Shown piece after piece: positions 1 through 6,691 of a DNA stretch of 7,562 bases. The notes below the pieces were generated by a model. The model was not told the DNA's origin. It made no database searches and saw only the letters and a program-made list of their open reading frames with translations. The position numbers and the translations under genes are program-made. The first letter of the stretch is position 1, and each line of letters starts with the position of its first letter. Source of the stretch: Prevotella sp. (GTDB taxonomy: Bacteria; Bacteroidota; Bacteroidia; Bacteroidales; Bacteroidaceae); contig JAFPAS010000069.1 of assembly GCA_017424205.1 (NCBI GenBank), forward strand, positions 1-7,562, in the 5' to 3' direction.

Positions 1-73
1 AGGTTTCGCCTTTATCGTCATTGTTCAATAACTTCTGAAATTCGAGTAGCTAACAATAAAAAATAAAAAGTAT

Positions 74-1351
74 ATGGCTCAACCCTTGGCAGAGCGTATG
101 CGGCCACGTACGCTTGACGAATATATAGGCCAGCGCCATCTTGTAGGCGAGGGTGCACCGCTGCGCAGCATGATAGAGGCACGGCGCATACCGTCGTTCA
201 TACTTTGGGGTCCTCCGGGAGTGGGCAAGACCACATTGGCGCAGATTGTGGCCAATAGCCTTGAGGTGCCTTTTTACACGTTGTCGGCAGTGACAAGTGG
301 TGTGAAGGATGTTCGTGATGTGATACAGAAAGCGGAGAACAACAGATTTTTTGCTTCTGCAAGTCCGATACTATTTATTGACGAAATACATCGCTTTTCA
401 AAGTCGCAGCAGGATTCACTGCTTGGTGCAGTTGAGAAAGGCACAGTGACGTTGATTGGCGCTACGACAGAGAACCCTTCGTTTGAGGTGATTCGCCCGT
501 TGCTGTCGCGATGTCAGTTGTATGTATTGAAATCACTTGAGAAGGACGATCTCGCAAAACTGCTGCGCAATGCTATAGAGAAAGACGTAGTGTTGTCGAA
601 GCGGGATATTGTGATAGAAGAGAGCGATGCACTCATGAGATATAGTGGCGGTGATGCACGCAAGCTGATGAATATTCTAGAACTTGCGGTGGAGGCCTCC
701 TCAACTGAGCGCGTAGTGCTGACAGATGAGCATGTGACAGCATGCTTGCAACAGAATCCGCTGGCGTATGACAAAGATGGCGAGATGCATTATGATATTA
801 TCTCAGCATTCATAAAGTCTATACGTGGTTCAGATCCTGATGCGGCTATATATTGGTTGGCACGTATGATAGAAGGCGGTGAAGACCCGAAATTTATTGC
901 ACGCCGTTTAGTCATCTCTGCCTCAGAAGACATTGGCCTTGCCAATCCTAATGCACTGCTTTTAGCCAATGCCGCGTTTGATGCCGTGACAAAGATAGGT
1001 TGGCCAGAAGGACGCATACCGCTTGCAGAAGCTACGGTATATCTCGCCGCATCGCCTAAAAGCAATTCGGCATACAACGCAATAAATCAAGCATTGCAAA
1101 CTGTTCGAGCTACAGGAAATCTGCCTGTGCCTCTCCACTTGCGCAATGCGCCTACAGAACTAATGGCAAGCTTGGGATATTCAGATGGCTACAAATATTC
1201 GCACGATTATCCCGGACATTTCGTTAAGCAGCAGTTTTTGCCGGATGAGTTGCAGGATGCCTGCCTGTGGACCCCGCAGCATAATCCTGCTGAAGAGAAA
1301 CTCAATCAGTATATGTGCAAATGTTGGGGAAAACGCTATGAGGAACGGTAA
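74..1351 (+). CDS. rarA: RarA/MgsA-type AAA+ ATPase (replication-associated recombination protein A)
   Basis: This 425-residue protein is a full-length RarA (MgsA; eukaryotic WRNIP1 family), a cytoplasmic AAA+ ATPase related to clamp-loader subunits that acts on stalled replication forks. Visible motifs in order are the family N-terminus PLAERMRPRTLDEYIGQ, Walker A GPPGVGKT (46-53), Walker B FIDEIHR (101-107), sensor 1 GATTENPSF (129-137), an arginine-finger type LLSRC (143-147), and sensor 2 GGDARK (192-197). The C-terminal RarA domain carries SASEDIG (282-288) and ends with the family-typical YKYSHDYPGHFV stretch. The ATG at 74 gives the expected N-terminus immediately before the RMRP motif. 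The upstream sequence is A-rich with no clear Shine-Dalgarno, as usual in Bacteroidetes. No motif is missing or broken. It is followed by 197 bp without a gene, so it is probably transcribed separately from the ilv genes. Family assignment is very secure; the cellular role comes from knowledge of the family. Confidence 0.96.
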   Translation: MAQPLAERMRPRTLDEYIGQRHLVGEGAPLRSMIEARRIPSFILWGPPGVGKTTLAQIVANSLEVPFYTLSAVTSGVKDVRDVIQKAENNRFFASASPILFIDEIHRFSKSQQDSLLGAVEKGTVTLIGATTENPSFEVIRPLLSRCQLYVLKSLEKDDLAKLLRNAIEKDVVLSKRDIVIEESDALMRYSGGDARKLMNILELAVEASSTERVVLTDEHVTACLQQNPLAYDKDGEMHYDIISAFIKSIRGSDPDAAIYWLARMIEGGEDPKFIARRLVISASEDIGLANPNALLLANAAFDAVTKIGWPEGRIPLAEATVYLAASPKSNSAYNAINQALQTVRATGNLPVPLHLRNAPTELMASLGYSDGYKYSHDYPGHFVKQQFLPDELQDACLWTPQHNPAEEKLNQYMCKCWGKRYEER

Positions 1352-1372
1352 GGGATTAAGGATTAGGGGTGA

Positions 1373-1388
1373 AAAGTCATATGACTTT
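1373..1388. repeat. 16-bp perfect palindrome downstream of rarA
   Basis: AAAGTCAT is followed directly by ATGACTTT, a perfect 16-bp palindrome with no spacer, 21 bp after the rarA stop. With no loop it is a poor RNA hairpin. It resembles a dimeric protein-binding site more than a terminator, and no T-run follows it. Function unknown. Confidence 0.5.
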
Positions 1389-1410
1389 CAATAACATCCT
1401 CCATTTACAA

Positions 1411-1434
1411 CTGTAACACTGTAACGCTGTAACG
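1411..1434 (+). repeat. Three tandem 8-bp repeats, CTGTAACR
   Basis: CTGTAACA, CTGTAACG and CTGTAACG follow one another without gaps in the rarA-hprA spacer. An 8-bp unit is not a multiple of three and lies outside genes, so copy number could vary without affecting a protein. Function is unknown; slippage-prone or regulatory roles are only possibilities. Confidence 0.6.
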
Positions 1435-1459
1435 GTAAAGAACGAAATGGAATCTCTCT

Positions 1460-1491
1460 TTTGTTTGTGTTCTATTGCTGTTAACTCTTTG
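1460..1491 (+). promoter_or_regulatory. Weak candidate Bacteroidetes promoter for hprA
   Basis: TTTG at 1460-1463 is separated by 20 bp from ACTCTTTG at 1484-1491. The spacing and the TTTG halves fit the Bacteroidetes -33/-7 pattern (TTTG, about 20 bp, TAnnTTTG), but the TA of the -7 element is replaced by AC. If real, transcription would begin near 1497 and give a leader of about 50 nt before hprA. It is the best match in this spacer, but tentative. Confidence 0.3.
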
Positions 1492-1548
1492 GTTCTCAAT
1501 ATATCATAGGCTTAAAATGTAGATGTTTTATAACATAAATACTGCTAT

Positions 1549-2499
1549 ATGAAAATAACTATTCTCGATGGAGGCACCGTGACGCAAAACGATTTGTCGT
1601 GGCATGCCTTGAAAGAACTTGGTGATGTTGTGATATATGACTTTACTGCTCCTGACGAGGTAGTAAATCGTTTGGCAGATACTGACATTGCTCTGACGAA
1701 CAAAGTGGTGATAGACAGGGAGATTATGTCTCAGCTGCCGCGTTTGCGATATATTGGTGTGTTAGCTACCGGCTATAATGTCGTGGATGTCGCCGCAGCA
1801 CGCTCGTTCGGCATAACGGTTACAAATGTGCCAGCTTATAGCACAAATAGTGTTGCGCAGATGGTATTCGCGCATTTGCTTAATGTCGTTAATGGAGTAG
1901 GCAGATACGCAGAAAATAATAGGAATGGACGTTGGAGCATGCAGCGCGATTTCTGCTATGTCGACACACCGCAGCGTGAGATAGCTTCTATGTCGCTTGG
2001 TATTGTCGGATTAGGAAATATAGGCCGTAAAGTTGCAGATATAGCACATGCGTTTGGAATGAAGGTTTATGCCGCAACAAGCAAAACAGCTGCAGAACTG
2101 CCAGATTTTATAACAAAATGCCAGTTAGAGCAGCTTTATGCTGTAGCTGACGTACTTACACTACATTGTCCTGCTACAGAAGAAACGACGCGGATGATAT
2201 GCACAGAAACGATAAGCAGAATGAAGGACGGTGTAATTATCATCAATACAGGACGCGGAACTCTGATAGATGAGCATGCTGTGGCTGATGCAGTGAGAGA
2301 AGGTAAGATTGAAGCATATTGTACGGATGTTATGACACAAGAGCCTCCTGCGGCAGACAATGAGCTGTTAGCAACTGATGGTGTATACAGCACGCCGCAT
2401 ATAGCATGGGCGACACGTGAGGCTCGCCAGCGACTGATTGATACTGTAGTGCAGAATGTGAAATCGTTTATTGAAGGACATGCAGAGAATGTGGTGTGA
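1549..2499 (+). CDS. hprA: D-isomer-specific 2-hydroxyacid dehydrogenase, probably hydroxypyruvate reductase/glycerate dehydrogenase
   Basis: A complete 316-residue NAD(P)-dependent D-2-hydroxyacid dehydrogenase of the usual family length. The Rossmann nucleotide-binding motif is GLGNIG (154-159). The catalytic triad is visible as Arg236 in INTGRGTLID, Glu265 in DVMTQEPP and His284 in TPHIAWAT. The N-terminal substrate-domain segments ATGYNVVD (73-80) and TNVPAYSTNSVAQ (92-104) are also typical. The overall pattern is closest to glycerate dehydrogenase/hydroxypyruvate reductase (D-glycerate to hydroxypyruvate with NAD+), but substrate in this family cannot be fixed from motifs alone; a 2-ketoacid or phosphoglycerate-like substrate is possible. 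The ATG at 1549 places the first beta strand (KITILDGG) at the very N-terminus. The gene is flanked by two long spacers, so it is likely its own transcription unit. Its last 11 bases overlap a possible small ORF beginning at 2489. Confidence 0.88.
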   Translation: MKITILDGGTVTQNDLSWHALKELGDVVIYDFTAPDEVVNRLADTDIALTNKVVIDREIMSQLPRLRYIGVLATGYNVVDVAAARSFGITVTNVPAYSTNSVAQMVFAHLLNVVNGVGRYAENNRNGRWSMQRDFCYVDTPQREIASMSLGIVGLGNIGRKVADIAHAFGMKVYAATSKTAAELPDFITKCQLEQLYAVADVLTLHCPATEETTRMICTETISRMKDGVIIINTGRGTLIDEHAVADAVREGKIEAYCTDVMTQEPPAADNELLATDGVYSTPHIAWATREARQRLIDTVVQNVKSFIEGHAENVV

Positions 2500-2623
2500 G
2501 CGTGTTGTTTTTTCGTTGTTTTTGTTATTGGCGTTGTTTTTTTCGTTCTTGACGTTACTAACGTTATTTTCGTTCTTAACGTTATTTTCGTTCTTAACGA
2601 ATTTAACGTTCTTAACGATTTAG
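2489..2623 (+). CDS. Possible 44-aa Leu-rich hydrophobic small ORF in the hprA-ilvD gap
   Basis: An ATG at 2489, overlapping the end of hprA in another frame, opens 44 codons to a TAG at 2621. The product begins MWCERVVFSLFLLLALFFSF. By my count it has 14 leucines, and no charged residue after Glu4-Arg5. The second half repeats FSFLTL because the DNA is a 9-bp tandem array and nine bases are three codons. It could be a single-span membrane peptide or a Leu-rich leader peptide: a terminator-like hairpin lies 22 nt past its stop, and branched-chain amino-acid genes follow. The caution is serious. T-rich DNA encodes Leu, Phe and Val by composition alone, a second forward frame is also open here, and no ribosome-binding site is evident. 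I recognise no family. Treat as hypothetical. Confidence 0.3.
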   Translation: MWCERVVFSLFLLLALFFSFLTLLTLFSFLTLFSFLTNLTFLTI

Positions 2624-2624
2624 A
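2544..2624 (+). repeat. Degenerate 9-bp tandem repeat array, nine units of CGTTNTTAA type
   Basis: Nine consecutive 9-mers start at 2544, 2553, 2562, 2571, 2580, 2589, 2598, 2607 and 2616. Three are identical (CGTTCTTAA at 2571, 2589 and 2607), two are CGTTATTTT, and the rest are variants. The alternation gives an 18-bp higher-order period between 2562 and 2597. Each CGTTCTTAA runs into CG, so CGTT-CTT-AACG mini-inverted repeats recur. Related CGTT-plus-T-run sequence extends upstream to about 2514. The array lies in the gap between hprA and the ilvD promoter. Its function is unknown. Confidence 0.8.
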
Positions 2625-2645
2625 TTGCTAATATTTTTTTCTTTT

Positions 2646-2676
2646 AACGTCTGCTGCTTCTGCTGACGTTTTTTTT
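2646..2676 (+). terminator. Terminator-like hairpin with T-run between hprA and ilvD
   Basis: AACGTC (2646-2651) pairs with GACGTT (2665-2670). Inside, GC pairs with GC and G with C, interrupted by two T-T mismatches around a CTT loop. A run of eight T (2669-2676) follows directly. It would end transcripts from hprA or from the small ORF at 2489 and insulate the ilvD promoter downstream. The interrupted stem makes its strength uncertain. Confidence 0.5.
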
Positions 2677-2778
2677 GCTTTTGTTGTTTTTGTTATGTAT
2701 GTTTGTTTCGTACCAAATGGCCTATGCTGGCGTTTTTAATTAAAAATATGTGTAAGTTTTGATTTTTTTACGTAATTG

Positions 2779-2810
2779 TTTGGTATTTTTCTCAATTCTC
2801 ATTATCTTTG
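2779..2810 (+). promoter_or_regulatory. Bacteroidetes-type sigma-ABfr promoter of the ilv operon
   Basis: TTTG (2779-2782) and TATCTTTG (2803-2810) are separated by 20 bp. This is an exact match to the Bacteroidetes housekeeping promoter pattern: TTTG near -33 and TAnnTTTG near -7. Transcription should start about 5 to 8 bases after 2810, giving a leader of roughly 100 nt before ilvD. The sequence around it is AT-rich, as expected. This is the strongest promoter in the window. Confidence 0.82.
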
Positions 2811-2830
2811 CACACTATATCGGTGTATCC

Positions 2831-2860
2831 TTCTGCCGTGAGAGGTAGAATTTTGTTGTT
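2831..2860 (+). promoter_or_regulatory. Hairpin plus T-rich tract in the ilvD leader, candidate attenuator
   Basis: TTCTGCC (2831-2837) pairs over seven positions with GGTAGAA (2844-2850), six Watson-Crick pairs and one G-U, closing a GTGAGA loop. The stretch TTTTGTTGTT (2851-2860) follows immediately. The arrangement resembles a weak intrinsic terminator inside the 5' leader, about 15 nt after the predicted transcription start. That leaves no room upstream for a leader peptide, so any control would have to act by another route (protein, ligand or RNA), or the hairpin may only stabilise the message. Confidence 0.4.
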
Positions 2861-2917
2861 GCGCCGAATGAAAGGTTAAGAGTAAAAAGATAAATAACGG
2901 AATAAAAACAGAACGTC

Positions 2918-4720
2918 ATGAAGAATCCTTTAAGAAGTGCTGTATGCACTGAAGGTCGCCGTATGGCTGGTGCTCGCGCGTTGTGGGTAGCTAACGGCAT
3001 GAAGCGCGAACAGTTTGGCAAACCTATCATTGCTGTTGTTAATTCATTCACTCAGTTTGTGCCAGGACACACTCATCTGCATGAGGCTGGACAGATTGTG
3101 AAAGAGGAAATAGAAAAAATGGGATGCTACGCAGCAGAGTTTAATACTATCGCTATTGATGATGGTATTGCTATGGGACATGACGGAATGCTTTATTCGC
3201 TGCCTTCACGAGACATTATTGCTGACTCTGTCGAATATATGTGCAATGCGCATAAGGCAGATGCTATGATATGTATCTCAAATTGCGACAAGATTACTCC
3301 AGGTATGCTTATGGCTGCTATGCGACTGAATATCCCTGCGGTATTTGTCAGCGGCGGACCTATGGAAGCTGGTGTGTATAAAGGCGAAAATCTCGACCTT
3401 ATTGCTGCAATGATAAAGGGAGCAGATAAGACCGTAAGTGATGAGGAACTGGCTGAAGTGGAAAATCGCGCATGTCCAGGATGCGGATGTTGTTCGGGAA
3501 TGTTTACGGCAAACTCAATGAACAATCTTACAGAGGCAATAGGACTCTCGCTGCCAGGAAACGGAACAATTCTGGCTACGCACGTAAACAGAAAGGAATT
3601 GATGCGTGAGGCAGCAAGACAAATAGTGAAAAATGCTAACGCATACTACTTTGAGGGCGACGACTCTGTTTTGCCACGCTCAATATCTACACGCACAGCT
3701 TTTCTGAACGCAATGACTCTCGACATCGCTATGGGAGCATCAACAAATACTGTCCTTCACCTGCTTGCTGTAGCTCAGGAAGCAGAAGTGGATTTCACAA
3801 TGAAGGATATAGACAACTTATCGCGTAAGACACCATTCTTGTGTAAGCTCGCACCGAACTCTCAGAAATATTCTGTGCAGGAGTGTGGTAGAGCAGGCGG
3901 CATGATGGGACTTTTAGGCGAACTCGCAAAAGGCGGATTGATAGATACTAATGTGAAGCGCGTGAATGGTGCTACATTAGCCGAGGATATAGAGAAATAT
4001 TCTGTCATTGGCGACAATGTGACGGCTGAGGCAAGACGTATCTATTCAAGTGCGCCAGCAGGTAAATTCTGTAATCAACTTGGTGTACAGAACACTGTCT
4101 ATGAAACTCTTGATACAGATAGAGAGAATGGATGTATTAGAGATATAGAACACGCTTATACAAAGGATGGCGGCATGGCAGTGCTCTTTGGCAATATTGC
4201 TCAGGATGGTTGCGTCGTGAAAACTGCAGGCGTTGATGAGTCAATATGGAAATTCTGCGGCCCTGCTGTCGTGTTTGATTCACAGGATGAAGCTTGTGAA
4301 GGAATTCTCAACGGTAGAGTTAAGAAGGGTGATGTAGTTGTCATAACACACGAAGGACCAAAGGGAGGCCCTGGCATGCAGGAAATGCTCTATCCGACTT
4401 CATACATCAAGAGTATGCATATGGGCAAGGAGTGTGCGCTCATCACAGACGGACGATTCTCAGGCGGAACATCAGGACTTTCTATCGGACATATATCTCC
4501 TGAAGCAGCGAGCGGAGGAAATATTGGCAAGATTGTAGATGGCGACATTATAGAGATAGACATACCTAACCGCAGCATAAACGTGAAATTGACAGACGAA
4601 GAGCTGGCATCACGTCCTATGCGTCCTCTCAAGCGCAATAGAACTGTCTCTAAGGCGCTTCGTGCATACGCACAAAGTGTTTCGTCGGCTGATAAGGGTG
4701 GCGTCAGAATAATTGATTAG
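2918..4720 (+). CDS. ilvD: Dihydroxy-acid dehydratase
   Basis: A complete 600-residue dihydroxy-acid dehydratase (EC 4.2.1.9). It converts 2,3-dihydroxy-isovalerate and 2,3-dihydroxy-3-methylvalerate to the 2-keto acids that precede valine/leucine and isoleucine. It aligns with E. coli IlvD along its length as I recall it. The shared segments include [11 protein letters not shown] (41-51), the metal-site region [10 protein letters not shown] (79-88), [10 protein letters not shown] (121-130) with cluster ligand Cys123 and the carbamylated-lysine position Lys125, and [17 protein letters not shown] (186-202), where Cys192 matches the third cluster ligand. The first ligand Cys of [2Fe-2S]-type enzymes is absent (VNSF instead), which fits the oxygen-sensitive [4Fe-4S] E. 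coli class. Cys191 is an extra cysteine where E. coli has Ser. The ATG at 2918 gives the family N-terminus. It is the first gene after the strong promoter at 2779-2810. Confidence 0.97.
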   Translation: MKNPLRSAVCTEGRRMAGARALWVANGMKREQFGKPIIAVVNSFTQFVPGHTHLHEAGQIVKEEIEKMGCYAAEFNTIAIDDGIAMGHDGMLYSLPSRDIIADSVEYMCNAHKADAMICISNCDKITPGMLMAAMRLNIPAVFVSGGPMEAGVYKGENLDLIAAMIKGADKTVSDEELAEVENRACPGCGCCSGMFTANSMNNLTEAIGLSLPGNGTILATHVNRKELMREAARQIVKNANAYYFEGDDSVLPRSISTRTAFLNAMTLDIAMGASTNTVLHLLAVAQEAEVDFTMKDIDNLSRKTPFLCKLAPNSQKYSVQECGRAGGMMGLLGELAKGGLIDTNVKRVNGATLAEDIEKYSVIGDNVTAEARRIYSSAPAGKFCNQLGVQNTVYETLDTDRENGCIRDIEHAYTKDGGMAVLFGNIAQDGCVVKTAGVDESIWKFCGPAVVFDSQDEACEGILNGRVKKGDVVVITHEGPKGGPGMQEMLYPTSYIKSMHMGKECALITDGRFSGGTSGLSIGHISPEAASGGNIGKIVDGDIIEIDIPNRSINVKLTDEELASRPMRPLKRNRTVSKALRAYAQSVSSADKGGVRIID

Positions 4721-4728
4721 TTAAGAGC

Positions 4729-4767
4729 GTGTTGAATCTGCTGGCTATATTGCAGCAGGTTCAACAC
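4729..4767 (+). promoter_or_regulatory. Large inverted repeat between ilvD and ilvB
   Basis: GTGTTGAATCTGCTG (4729-4743) and CAGCAGGTTCAACAC (4753-4767) form a 15-bp stem with a single G-U pair and a 9-nt loop, beginning 8 bp after the ilvD stop. No continuous T-run follows (TCGGATATTCTTATTG), so it is not a standard intrinsic terminator. It could be a partial terminator reducing downstream transcription, an RNA-processing or stability element for the ilvD message, or an operator. The structure itself is unambiguous. Confidence 0.65.
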
Positions 4768-4880
4768 TCGGATATTCTTATTGTTTATATACTTGCTTTT
4801 CTCGTTATGCCTGATTAACGCACATGCATTATCAATTTAGCAGGGCTATACGAGAAGAGGCAGTCATACAATTATATATA

Positions 4881-6569
4881 ATGGAAAAGATTACAGGAGC
4901 AGAGGCGCTTATGCGCTCACTTAGACATGAAGGAGTAGATATCTTGTTTGGTTACCCTGGCGGCGCGATTATGCCTACATACGACGCGCTATATGACTAT
5001 AGGGATAAACTGAAACATGTGCTTGTAAGACACGAACAGGGCGCGGTGCATGCTGCGCAAGGATATGCCAGAGTAAGCGGAAAGGTGGGATGTGCCATTG
5101 TTACGTCAGGACCTGGAGCTACTAACACCGTGACGGGCATTGCTGATGCAATGGTCGACTCGACTCCGATGGTAGTGATATGCGGACAGGTCGGTGTGTC
5201 AATGCTGGGTACTGACGCGTTTCAGGAGGTCGATGTTGTTGGTGTGACATCACCTGTCAGCAAGTGGAGCTATCAGATTCGTAGAGCAGAGGATGTAGCT
5301 TGGGCAGTAAGTCGTGCGTTCTATATAGCTAAGAGCGGACGTCCAGGACCTGTAGTGCTTGACTTTGCAAAGAACGCTCAGACAGGCCTTGTTGACTATG
5401 AGCCAGCAAATGTTGACTTTATCAGAAGTTACGAGCCATATCCACAGCCAGCAAAGGGCGCTATAGAAATGGCTGCAAAGATGATAAACGATAGCGTAAA
5501 GCCATTTGTTCTGGTAGGACAGGGTGTGGAACTCGGTAATGCTACAGAAGAGCTGCGAGAGTTTATCGAGAAGGCAGATATTCCGTGCGCTACAACTTTC
5601 TTAGGACTCTCTGCTGTCCCAAGTAATCATCCTTTGAATAAAGGAATATTAGGCATGCATGGAAATCTTGGTCCTAATGTAATGACAAATCAGTGCGACC
5701 TGCTTATTGCTGTCGGTATGCGCTTTGACGATCGTGTGACAGGAAATCTTGCTACATATGCCAAGCAAGCCAAAATCATACACTTTGACATTGACGCATC
5801 AGAATTCAATAAGAATGTGAAGATTGATTTAGGTGTGCTCGGAAACTGCAAGGATACACTGAAAGCCGTTACTGCTCTTATTGACGAGACAAAGCATTCG
5901 AGCTGGTCAAACGGTTTTGAGCCATATAAGGAAAAGGAATACAATAAGGTGATAAGCAAAGCTTTGTATCCAACCGAAGGACCATTGTTGATGGGTGAGG
6001 TTGTGAACAAGGTTACAGAGGCTTCAGGAAATGAGGCTATATTAGTGACTGATGTTGGTCAGAATCAGCTCTTTGCGTGCAGATATTTTAAGTTTACGAA
6101 GCCGCGCAGCATTGTGACATCAGGTGGAATGGGCACAATGGGCTTTGCATTGCCAGCAGCTATCGGTGCTACCTTCGGTGCGCCTGAGCGTACTGTATGT
6201 ATGTTCTGCGGCGATGGTGGATTGCAGATGACAATGCAGGAACTCGGCACGATAATGGAACAGCAGTGTCCGGTGAAGATGATTCTCCTTAATAACAACT
6301 ATCTCGGCAATGTTCGTCAGTGGCAGGAAATGTTCTTCAACAGAAGATATTCGTTCACACCGATGGCTAACCCTGACTACGAGCTTATTGCAAAAGGATA
6401 TGGCATACCAGCGAGAACTGTGGTTGACAGAGCAGAGCTTGACGATGCAATACGTGAAATGTTGAGCACTCCAGGGCCATATCTGCTGCAGTGTGCTATA
6501 AAAGAAGAAGATAATGTACTGCCAATGACGCCTCCTGGCGCTGACGTAGATAAAATGTTACTCGAATGA
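4881..6569 (+). CDS. ilvB: Acetolactate synthase (acetohydroxyacid synthase) large, catalytic subunit
   Basis: A 562-residue thiamine-diphosphate enzyme (EC 2.2.1.6) that condenses two pyruvates to acetolactate, or pyruvate with 2-ketobutyrate to acetohydroxybutyrate. Three domains are visible. The N-terminal Pyr domain has YPGGAIMPTYDALYD (25-39) and catalytic Glu52 in VRHEQGAVHAAQGYAR. The central FAD-binding domain includes RFDDRVTG (281-288). The C-terminal PP domain has the ThDP motif GDG (444-446) through NN (471-472). Trp481 in VRQWQ matches the Trp at the herbicide site of plant and enteric enzymes. The start at 4881 is chosen because MEKITGAEAL is the family N-terminus; an in-frame ATG at 4824 would add 19 unrelated residues. 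It lies 160 bp after ilvD with a large hairpin between, and its TGA overlaps an ATG (ATGA) that opens into the ilvN frame. Activity is expected to require IlvN. Confidence 0.96.
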   Translation: MEKITGAEALMRSLRHEGVDILFGYPGGAIMPTYDALYDYRDKLKHVLVRHEQGAVHAAQGYARVSGKVGCAIVTSGPGATNTVTGIADAMVDSTPMVVICGQVGVSMLGTDAFQEVDVVGVTSPVSKWSYQIRRAEDVAWAVSRAFYIAKSGRPGPVVLDFAKNAQTGLVDYEPANVDFIRSYEPYPQPAKGAIEMAAKMINDSVKPFVLVGQGVELGNATEELREFIEKADIPCATTFLGLSAVPSNHPLNKGILGMHGNLGPNVMTNQCDLLIAVGMRFDDRVTGNLATYAKQAKIIHFDIDASEFNKNVKIDLGVLGNCKDTLKAVTALIDETKHSSWSNGFEPYKEKEYNKVISKALYPTEGPLLMGEVVNKVTEASGNEAILVTDVGQNQLFACRYFKFTKPRSIVTSGGMGTMGFALPAAIGATFGAPERTVCMFCGDGGLQMTMQELGTIMEQQCPVKMILLNNNYLGNVRQWQEMFFNRRYSFTPMANPDYELIAKGYGIPARTVVDRAELDDAIREMLSTPGPYLLQCAIKEEDNVLPMTPPGADVDKMLLE

Positions 6570-6691
6570 CAGGCGGTTTTACAGGAGGACAATGCGGAGA
6601 TTGCACTACATGCGGAAAGTGCGATGAAGCATTGCGTATCTCAAATGGAGAAAAGGAGAAATTAAAAACGTATCCATCAAAAGAAGAATCA
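6566..6691 (+). other. In-frame cysteine-rich extension upstream of the ilvN homology start
   Basis: An ATG at 6566 overlaps the ilvB stop as ATGA and stays open, in frame with ilvN, for 42 codons before the ATG at 6692. It would encode MTGGFTGGQCGDCTTCGKCD followed by a Lys/Glu-rich linker. Cysteines at 10, 13, 16 and 19 give C-X2-C-X2-C-X2-C, a pattern typical of metal or Fe-S binding. ATGA overlap is common for translationally coupled subunits. I do not recall such an extension in IlvN homologues. The stretch is either a real N-terminus (231-residue IlvN) or a 122-bp spacer that happens to be open. Confidence 0.45.

Noticed and set aside
1..73. Possible 3' end of an upstream gene
   Set aside because: All three forward frames are open for a short distance from the left edge (stops at 29, 36 and 64), so none can be preferred and no family is recognisable. 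No promoter matching the Bacteroidetes pattern is visible before rarA either.
1185..1394. 69-codon forward open frame overlapping the rarA 3' end
   Set aside because: It is out of frame within a conserved rarA C-terminus and has no recognisable product.
2695..2739. 14-codon ORF (MYVCFVPNGLCWRF) upstream of the ilvD promoter as an attenuation leader
   Set aside because: It lies before the predicted transcription start, contains no Ile codon and few Val/Leu codons, and has no hairpin placed to respond to it.
2815..3051. 78-codon minus-strand open frame over the ilvD leader and start
   Set aside because: It is antisense to the promoter-leader region and the conserved ilvD N-terminus, and its translation shows no family features.
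4824..4880. Upstream in-frame start for ilvB
   Set aside because: The 19 added residues (MHYQFSRAIREEAVIQLYI) match nothing in the family, while the ATG at 4881 gives the conserved N-terminus.
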